Positions 58,295-64,000 of a stretch of 64,000 nt of DNA are shown here, piece after piece. Source of the DNA: Thalassobius sp050633445 (GTDB lineage: Bacteria; Pseudomonadota; Alphaproteobacteria; Rhodobacterales; Rhodobacteraceae); contig JBOEGN010000008.1 of assembly GCA_050633445.1 (NCBI GenBank), forward strand, positions 1 to 64,000. The letters run 5' to 3'. The position numbers and the translations under genes are program-made. Each line of letters opens with the position of its first letter. Position 1 is the first letter of the stretch. The notes under the pieces are model-generated. The model was given only the letters and a program-made list of their open reading frames with translations. It ran no database searches and was not told the origin of the DNA.

Positions 58295-60076
58295 TCAGGC
58301 CGCAGGCAGGCTAACGATAAAGGTCGTGCCTTGGCCCAGAGTGCTTTCATAGCGGATCGCGCCGTCATGCGCCTCGAGGATTTCCTGCGTGATGTTCAGC
58401 CCCAGACCCGAGCCGCCACGCGCGCGGGTCGACGCAGAGTCAACCTGACTGAACCGCCCGAACACTTTGTCTTCGCAGCCCGGCGGGATTCCAACTCCGT
58501 GATCGCGCACCAGAATTTCGGTCTTGCTGTCGCGATGGCGTAGCGTCACCTCGATACTGGTGCCCCCGTCCGAGAATTTGGCCGCATTCGACAGCAGGTT
58601 GTTCATCACCTGAAGCAGCCGTTTTTGATCGCCAATGACCAGAGCGGGGGTGTTCGGAAAATCGGCCACGGCCTCGACCCCGTATTTGTCCAGATAGGAT
58701 TTGTTGGCGATGATTGCCTCTTTGATCATGGGCACAAGATCCATGTGCTCCATGCGGAATTCCATCAGGCCTTGCTCCATCCGTTGCAGATCCAGCAGGT
58801 CGTCGATCATGGTTTTCAAACGGCGGGTGTTGTTGGCGGCAATGGCGATCAGGTGCGCGGTTTGTTCGGGCAAATCGTCGGGCTTTGTTAGCTGCACAAT
58901 GTCCAGCGCCCCCTGGATCGAGGTGAGCGGCGTACGCAGCTCGTGGCTGACAGTCGACAGGAAATCCGATTTGGCACGGTTGGCCGTTTCCGCCTGCTGG
59001 GCGGCGCGGGCCATCAGGTCGGCATGGGCCTGTTGTTCGGTGATGTCGATAAAGGTCAGCGTCCAGCCCACCGCGGGGCCGCGCGGGTTGATCGGGCTGG
59101 CCAGCGGGTGCAGACGCGGATCAAAGGTGCTGCTGCCCCAGACAACCGAGGTATGCGCGGGCAGCCGTCCTGACTTGATCACCTTACGGACCAGCGGCCC
59201 GATCTGGGGCAATTCGGTCAAAAGAGCACCAACACGGATGTCCTCGGTTTCCAGCAGATTTTTGGCGGGTTTGTTCAGCCCGGACAGGTGGCCTTCGTCG
59301 TCGAAAATAATCGTGGGCGTGTTGGTTTCGTCAAACAGCAGGTCGCGGGCAATGGTGGTGATATCCATCATCCGATTGTTCACGATCAGCCAACCAAACG
59401 CGGCCAAAACAAAGGAAAACATGAATGGAGTCGGGTCAAAGCCAAACAGCGTTACACCCCATAGAATATAGGCTGCATTCCCGCCAAGCGGCACCAGCGT
59501 GATCAGCAGCAAGGTCACAAAGAACGGTCGTAGCGAAGGTTTGGCTCGCCGCAACGTCGCAAAGCTGATCGCGACAGAAGCCATCATGAACGCATAGACA
59601 TAGCTGACGGCGACAAAGAAAAACGGCCCGTGATCAAACTGGCCTGACATGCGGCCGTCGACCTCGATCAGGCGGGTGCCTTCGCCGTACAGAAGGTGGT
59701 GAAAATCATTGGTGAACGCCACCACCGAGATCAGGACTGGCCCGACGATCTGGGCGAATTTTTTCAGCTGCGGTAGCGAATCGTCTTGGCCCAAAGAGTA
59801 GTGGAATAGAAACATCGCCCAGGCCGAGGGCATCAGAACGATGCCAGGCCAAGCCAGTTGCGACCAAAAGATCTTGCAATCAAGACTGGCGCTGGACAGC
59901 TCCATCATGGCAGCGAAAACCCACCACAACATGCCAATCTCGGCGGCCATGAACGATCGCTTGCCAGGGAACTGATGTTGGTGCCAGACCCACAACGCAA
60001 AAAAGATCGATCCCAATAGGACGATCAACGTGCCGACGACAGGTAGGTCAATGATGTCTGGTGCCAGACAGTGCAA
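58295..60076 (-). CDS. membrane sensor histidine kinase with 7TM N-terminal domain and PAS domain
   Basis: The 593-residue protein has about seven hydrophobic segments in residues 10-235, of the histidine-kinase N-terminal 7TM type. A PAS domain follows at about 245-350 ('PTIIFDDEGHLSGLNKPAKN'). The kinase core has His378 in 'STVSHELRTPL', N-box 'VMNNLLSNAAKFS', G1 'RDHGVGIPP' and G2 'GGSGLGLNITQE'. There is no receiver domain and no response regulator nearby. It interrupts the uvrC-pgsA order. Confidence 0.9.
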   Translation of the reverse strand: MHCLAPDIIDLPVVGTLIVLLGSIFFALWVWHQHQFPGKRSFMAAEIGMLWWVFAAMMELSSASLDCKIFWSQLAWPGIVLMPSAWAMFLFHYSLGQDDSLPQLKKFAQIVGPVLISVVAFTNDFHHLLYGEGTRLIEVDGRMSGQFDHGPFFFVAVSYVYAFMMASVAISFATLRRAKPSLRPFFVTLLLITLVPLGGNAAYILWGVTLFGFDPTPFMFSFVLAAFGWLIVNNRMMDITTIARDLLFDETNTPTIIFDDEGHLSGLNKPAKNLLETEDIRVGALLTELPQIGPLVRKVIKSGRLPAHTSVVWGSSTFDPRLHPLASPINPRGPAVGWTLTFIDITEQQAHADLMARAAQQAETANRAKSDFLSTVSHELRTPLTSIQGALDIVQLTKPDDLPEQTAHLIAIAANNTRRLKTMIDDLLDLQRMEQGLMEFRMEHMDLVPMIKEAIIANKSYLDKYGVEAVADFPNTPALVIGDQKRLLQVMNNLLSNAAKFSDGGTSIEVTLRHRDSKTEILVRDHGVGIPPGCEDKVFGRFSQVDSASTRARGGSGLGLNITQEILEAHDGAIRYESTLGQGTTFIVSLPAA

Positions 60077-60262
60077 AGGTCTTTTCCTTAGACGAGCGGG
60101 AGAAACCGCAGAAATCTACAAAATTCGATGAAAATATCTTGCAGCTATGTGTCAAAACTTGGGCTAGTTATGGCGGATACCGGGGTATTGTTCTTGGGCC
60201 GCGCTGCGCGTTTTGGACGAAACGATACTTTCCAGCCGTGTGTTAACGGGTTAGGAAGCATC

Positions 60263-60928
60263 ATGAATTGGACAATCCCCAATATCCTGACGGTTATCCG
60301 TCTGTTGGCCGCTCCGGGCGTTGCCCTGATGTTTCTGTACTTTACCCGTCCCTATGCCGACTGGTTTGCGCTGATGCTGTTCCTTGCGGCGGCGATCACC
60401 GATTGGTTCGATGGCTACCTGGCGCGGCTGTGGGGGCAAGAGACAAAGATCGGCGCGATGCTGGACCCAATCGCGGACAAGGCCATGGTCGTGATCGCGC
60501 TGATGGTGATCGTTGGCTATTCCTCGATGTCTCCGGGGTTGGTGCTGCCTGCGACGTTCATCCTTTTCCGCGAGGTCTTTGTCTCGGGGTTGCGGGAATA
60601 TCTGGGCGACACGGCGGGAACGCTAAAGGTGACTAAGCTGGCCAAATGGAAAACCACGTTCCAGATGACCGCAATCGCCGTTCTGTTCCTGCAAGGCGTG
60701 TTCGAGCATTACTTCGGCATGTCCAGCTATGGCATGGACGCGGCCTTGATTACGGAAATCCTTGAGGGCCGCGAGGAAGACCTGCAAGGTCTGAACTGGA
60801 AACTGGATGGCATGATCTACAGCGGCTATGCCGGACTGATCCTGTTATGGGTCGCGGCCATTCTGACGATGGTCACGGGCTGGGATTACTTCCGCAAAGC
60901 GCAGCCACACCTACGGGACGAAAAATGA
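60263..60928 (+). CDS. pgsA: CDP-diacylglycerol-glycerol-3-phosphate 3-phosphatidyltransferase
   Basis: ATG 60263, after TTAGGAAGC, gives 221 residues; the open frame upstream is not family-like. The CDP-alcohol phosphotransferase motif D(x)2DG(x)2AR...G(x)3D(x)3D is seen as 'ITDWFDGYLARLWGQETKIG' continuing into 'AMLDPIADKAM' near residues 48-80. It makes phosphatidylglycerol phosphate in the inner membrane. Its stop overlaps the moaD start. Confidence 0.93.
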   Translation: MNWTIPNILTVIRLLAAPGVALMFLYFTRPYADWFALMLFLAAAITDWFDGYLARLWGQETKIGAMLDPIADKAMVVIALMVIVGYSSMSPGLVLPATFILFREVFVSGLREYLGDTAGTLKVTKLAKWKTTFQMTAIAVLFLQGVFEHYFGMSSYGMDAALITEILEGREEDLQGLNWKLDGMIYSGYAGLILLWVAAILTMVTGWDYFRKAQPHLRDEK

Positions 60929-61173
60929 TGGACGTTTTGTATTTTGCATGGGTGCGCGAACGGATCGGCATTCCGCGTGAAAAGATCGACACACAGGCCG
61001 CGACGGTTGCTGATCTGGTGGCTGAACTTGTCGCCCGCGAAGAGCGTTACGCCGCCGCTTTTGCCGATCTCTCGGCGCTGCGCGTGGCGGTGGATCAGGA
61101 ACTGACGGATTTCGATGCGCCGCTGGATGGCGTGCGCGAGGTGGCGTTCTTTCCACCGATGACAGGGGGCTAA
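60925..61173 (+). CDS. moaD: molybdopterin synthase small subunit MoaD
   Basis: This 82-residue ubiquitin-fold protein begins 'MMDVLYFAWVRERIGIPREK' and ends in the required Gly-Gly ('FFPPMTGG'), which carries the thiocarboxylate used to make molybdopterin. The start overlaps the pgsA stop (ATGA); the second ATG at 60928 is equally possible. It is 1 base before moaE. Confidence 0.93.
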   Translation: MMDVLYFAWVRERIGIPREKIDTQAATVADLVAELVAREERYAAAFADLSALRVAVDQELTDFDAPLDGVREVAFFPPMTGG

Positions 61174-61174
61174 G

Positions 61175-61618
61175 ATGACTGTCCGTGTGCAAGAAGCGCC
61201 CTTTGATCTGGGGGCCGAAACCCAGGCTTTCGCGGATGCTCAGACGGATATGGGCGCGGTGGTGACCTTTACCGGCATCGTGCGAGATCTGCCCGGTGAC
61301 AACCTGGATCGCATGGTGATCGAGCATTACCCTGGCATGACCGAAAAGGCGCTGGAAAAGATCGAGGCTGACGCCCGCGAACGCTGGTCGCTGGGGGATG
61401 TTATGATCCTGCATCGTTTCGGCCCGATGGTGGCCAGTGACCGGATCATGATGGTCGCAACGGCCTCGCGCCATCGCAAGGACGCATTCGAGGCGGCAGA
61501 ATTTCTGATGGACTATCTTAAATCCCGCGCGCCCTTTTGGAAGAAGGAATTCACCACGTCCGGCGCCGATTGGGTTGCTGCCAAGGATGCCGACGAAGAG
61601 GCGTTGACCCGCTGGTAA
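61175..61618 (+). CDS. moaE: molybdopterin synthase catalytic subunit MoaE
   Basis: The 147-residue protein has MoaE features: 'MGAVVTFTGIVRDLPGDN', 'MVIEHYPGMTEKALEKI', 'MILHRFGPMVASDRIMMV', 'DYLKSRAPFWKKEF'. The catalytic lysines lie in the last of these. It inserts sulfur from MoaD into precursor Z to give molybdopterin. Confidence 0.95.
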   Translation: MTVRVQEAPFDLGAETQAFADAQTDMGAVVTFTGIVRDLPGDNLDRMVIEHYPGMTEKALEKIEADARERWSLGDVMILHRFGPMVASDRIMMVATASRHRKDAFEAAEFLMDYLKSRAPFWKKEFTTSGADWVAAKDADEEALTRW

Positions 61619-61622
61619 GCGA

Positions 61623-61952
61623 TCAATCGGGCGCGTTTGCCTTTTCGACATATGCGCGCAGTTCTTCGGCCTCGTGGCGGGCTTCGCGCAGGCCATCCAT
61701 GGTGGCGGACAGCTCGGCCTCGGTCTGGGCCAGTTGGTTGGTCAGCTCAGCCTCGCGCTGCTGCAAATAGGTGATAGCCTGATCGCGGGTCTCTTCGGCT
61801 TCGTGCAGTTCTTGCGCCATTTTCTCCAGTTCGCCCATGTCGGATTTCGACACACGGGTAAAGCGGTGGATCAGCCAGTTGGCAAACCAGCCCACGCAGA
61901 ATGCGATGAACAGAACGATTGCGGTGACAATAATGAACTTCAGTCTATCCAT
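61623..61952 (-). CDS. membrane-anchored coiled-coil protein, 109 residues
   Basis: ATG 61952 ('MDRLKFIIVTAIVLFIAF') starts a protein with one membrane segment (about 5-30) and a long charged coiled coil (about 38-100: 'EKMAQELHEAEETRDQAITY', 'AELTNQLAQTEAELSATMDG'). The gene overlaps the end of the OmpA-domain gene by eight bases, so the two are coupled. It may be a partner of that protein at the inner membrane. No family name is recognised. Confidence 0.78.
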   Translation of the reverse strand: MDRLKFIIVTAIVLFIAFCVGWFANWLIHRFTRVSKSDMGELEKMAQELHEAEETRDQAITYLQQREAELTNQLAQTEAELSATMDGLREARHEAEELRAYVEKANAPD

Positions 61953-63873
61953 CGTCTGATCCTCCTTCGGCAGCGGCGTCTGTCGCGGCCTGATCTTTCT
62001 GAGCGTCTTCTTGGGCTGGTTGCTCCATCGATTCAAGCGTCGTTTTTTCTTCCACCGTGGGTTTTGGGCGGATCAGCTTGATTTCAATGCGGCGGTTTGC
62101 GTCCCGGCCCTCTGCGGTGTCGTTGTCGGCGATGGGCTGTGCCTCGCCATAACCCTTGGCCGAGAACGAGGCCGTCAGCACCTGGCGTTCACGCAAGGCA
62201 TTCAGAACGGCCTGAGCGCGGCGTTGGCTGAGCGCCTGGTTCATGCCTTCGCGGCCCTGACTGTCGGTGTGGCCACCGACCTCCATCTTCAGTTCCTCGC
62301 ACCCGCGCAGAACGTCGGCGATGTCGTTCAAAATGACCGCGGCCTCGGCATCGGGTTTATCCGAGCCAGGTTCGAAATTGATTTTGCGGGTCTTCAGAAT
62401 TTCGGCCACGCCCGCCTCGCATTCATCGGGCGTCGGCAACGAGGCGATAGGGTCCAGCGCCTCGACATATTGCACGCGGATTTCATAGCGGTCCGTTTCG
62501 CTGAGCTGATCAGAGAACAGCCGGGCAATTTCAGCATTGGTTTCCGTATTTCCGGTTTTGCCCGAGATCGAGATCAGGTCAGGCGTCACCACAATCAAGC
62601 CATTCGACAGGTGCGACAGACCGTCCAGTGCGGTCAGGATCCGCAGGCTCCAGCGGTTGGGCAGGTCTTCGTCCAGGCGGGCGGCGTTGTAAATCGACTT
62701 GCTGCCGAACCGCGCCTTGGCAAAGGTTTCAACGGTGGTCCGGGCGGTGTCGTCGGCCAACCGACCGCGCAACTGCACCAGCCCCTCGGGGGAAAGGGTG
62801 GCGGTGAATTCAGGCGGGGCCGTCGCCGCATCTTTTTCAACGGGTTTGGTCAAAACGGAATGCAAGGCAAACACGTCGGGCAGGTTGTTTTCCAACTCGC
62901 CGATGATGCGGTCGAATTGCCCTTGCGTGGTCGTTTCCGCCGCGATCAGGGTAATGTCAGCATCGGAAAACGTGACCGAGCCTTGGCCCATTTCGCTCAG
63001 CGCTGTGATCGCCTGTTCTACCGCCGTCGCCCAGTTGGGTGAGGGGACGCCCAAGCCGACAGTGCAGTTTGCGGTGCCTTCCAGTCCGGCCGCGTAGGCG
63101 GCGCTTAGGATACGGTCGCGTGCGGCGTCGCTCTCGGCCGAGCAGGCATCGAACCGCGCCCCACCGTCGTCGATGACATAGCGCAGAGTGAAGGGTGTGA
63201 TGACCGGGCGCGGTGCGGTGATGTCCAGGGTCAGCGCCACGTCATCCGGTACGCGCCGCTTCAGCTCGCTTTCCAGCTTGCGTTTGCTTTTGGCGCTGTC
63301 CGACATGGCGCGGATCTCGACGGCCCCGGCAGTGACCGAGATTTTGCTGCGGGGCAGAAACTCTAACGCGTCCAGTGCAAAGTCCATCGAGCGGTGCCAT
63401 TCTGCGGGCACAGGATAGTCGGCGACTTCTAACAGGTCGGTGGCGCGGCCTTCGGCGGCCATGGGGCGGATGATTTTTAGCAGCGTTGCCCGATCGGTCG
63501 AGGCGGGCACCAGTCCGATCAGCGATATGCCACTGTCGTTGCGCAAAATCTCGACCGAGAAGGTCGGCGCCAACAGATCGGCGCTGTCTTTTACCGTCAT
63601 TTGGTCGATCACACGTGCGGCATCCACAACAGAGCCCGCAGTGGATAGGGCGTTAAACCGTACGGCCTCGGATGTTGCTTCGCCGGACAGGAAAACCTGG
63701 AGGCCATTCGCCTCGACCTCGGCCCAGTGCATCAGCTGCGCGTCCAGCGCGCGGCGCACGCCAAGTTCGGACTGGTCCTCGACCGTGTTCACGGCAAAGC
63801 CCGCACCAATAACAGACAGGACAGCTGCTGCCCCGAAAGTAGCCGAAATGATGGCAATGGAAGATAGTCGCAT
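61945..63873 (-). CDS. OmpA-family protein with N-terminal membrane anchor
   Basis: ATG 63873 ('MRLSSIAIISATFGAAAVLS') gives 642 residues with an N-terminal hydrophobic segment (about 5-27). The middle 450 residues contain repeated BON-like segments, alternating alpha/beta ('VTPDLISISGKTGNTETNAE'). The OmpA C-terminal peptidoglycan-binding domain is at about 500-610: 'FEPGSDKPDAEAAVILNDIA', 'VGGHTDSQGREGMNQALSQR' and 'GRDANRRIEIKL'. It probably links the inner membrane to the cell wall. The tail is acidic and low complexity. Confidence 0.87.
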   Translation of the reverse strand: MRLSSIAIISATFGAAAVLSVIGAGFAVNTVEDQSELGVRRALDAQLMHWAEVEANGLQVFLSGEATSEAVRFNALSTAGSVVDAARVIDQMTVKDSADLLAPTFSVEILRNDSGISLIGLVPASTDRATLLKIIRPMAAEGRATDLLEVADYPVPAEWHRSMDFALDALEFLPRSKISVTAGAVEIRAMSDSAKSKRKLESELKRRVPDDVALTLDITAPRPVITPFTLRYVIDDGGARFDACSAESDAARDRILSAAYAAGLEGTANCTVGLGVPSPNWATAVEQAITALSEMGQGSVTFSDADITLIAAETTTQGQFDRIIGELENNLPDVFALHSVLTKPVEKDAATAPPEFTATLSPEGLVQLRGRLADDTARTTVETFAKARFGSKSIYNAARLDEDLPNRWSLRILTALDGLSHLSNGLIVVTPDLISISGKTGNTETNAEIARLFSDQLSETDRYEIRVQYVEALDPIASLPTPDECEAGVAEILKTRKINFEPGSDKPDAEAAVILNDIADVLRGCEELKMEVGGHTDSQGREGMNQALSQRRAQAVLNALRERQVLTASFSAKGYGEAQPIADNDTAEGRDANRRIEIKLIRPKPTVEEKTTLESMEQPAQEDAQKDQAATDAAAEGGSDDG

Positions 63874-63930
63874 GAGCCCTGTCGGTCTTGTGTTTCCAGT
63901 GTCTTTAAGGCGCACAAGGGGCCAGTGCAA

Positions 63931-64000
63931 TCACAGGAACATCGCACCGGCGAAAAACAGCAAGGGGATCAAGCCAGTATCGCGGTTTGCGCGAAACAGC
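63931..64000 (-). CDS. C-terminal end of an unidentified gene (start outside window)
   Basis: Reading in from the window edge on the minus strand, the last 22 codons give 'LFRANRDTGLIPLLFFAGAM' plus two residues before TGA at 63933-63931. The end is hydrophobic, so it may be a membrane protein. It lies 57 bases before the OmpA-family gene in the same direction. Too little is present to name it. Confidence 0.45.
   Translation of the reverse strand, partial: LFRANRDTGLIPLLFFAGAMFL

Overview
The window is chromosomal DNA of an alphaproteobacterium, almost certainly a marine Rhodobacteraceae (Roseobacter-group) species. The grounds are gene order and family: secY followed directly by adk inside the spc/alpha ribosomal operon, the glutamate/aspartate importer genes bztABCD, an F1-ATPase chaperone of the ATP12 family, the rpmH-rnpA-yidD ... 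yidC-MOSC-engB-argB block, TRAP transporters, and a GC-rich coding style. I could not run a database search, so genus is not assigned.

Layout. 1-7.8 kb: end of the spc operon and the alpha operon (rpsH end, rplF, rplR, rpsE, rpmD, a small unrecognised ORF, rplO, secY, adk, rpsM, rpsK, rpoA, rplQ). 7.9-14.9 kb: a ferric-reductase-like membrane flavoprotein, a Do-type periplasmic protease, rarA, then a tightly overlapping run crcB-rluC-type pseudouridine synthase-HAD phosphatase-ATP12 chaperone. 15.1-19.6 kb: bztABCD, with a strong hairpin after the binding-protein gene. 19.7-29.2 kb: mostly minus strand; sixA-like phosphatase, a 4Fe-4S protein and argB (overlapping), a plus-strand SDR, then engB, MOSC, yidC, an EAL protein, ttcA, yidD, rnpA, rpmH. 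29.5-33.0 kb: TVP38 membrane protein, FAD/NAD(P) disulfide oxidoreductase and a sensor kinase. 33.16 kb: tRNA-Arg(ACG).

The stretch from the tRNA to about 45.2 kb is an accessory region. It holds two outward-facing RTX (hemolysin-type calcium-binding) proteins with the same C-terminal domain, several orphan genes, an unrecognised two-gene module whose proteins seem to share a C-terminal domain, a membrane AraC-type regulator, dispersed repeats in direct and inverted copies, and broken genes: an IS5-family transposase fragment, an IS110-family transposase tail, a frameshifted flavin-binding (PPOX-fold) protein and a truncated ArsR-type regulator. This looks like an old tRNA-linked island that is decaying.

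45.4-51.6 kb is an intact catabolic cassette: a divergent LysR regulator, a TRAP transporter (P, Q, M), a cyclase-family hydrolase, an OsmC-like protein and a fumarylacetoacetate-hydrolase-family enzyme; its substrate is unknown. 51.6-64 kb returns to housekeeping genes: YeiH-type membrane protein, CoxG-like SRPBCC protein, S49 protease with a small coupled zinc-ribbon protein, CaCA antiporter, pteridine-reductase-like SDR, uvrC, a 7TM hybrid-less sensor kinase, pgsA, moaD, moaE, a coiled-coil membrane protein and a large OmpA-domain protein.

The most unusual items are the two-gene module at 39.3-40.9 kb, the small ORF isolated between two terminators inside the ribosomal protein operon, the paired RTX proteins with a shared terminal domain, and the 204-bp apparently perfect internal duplication in one of them.
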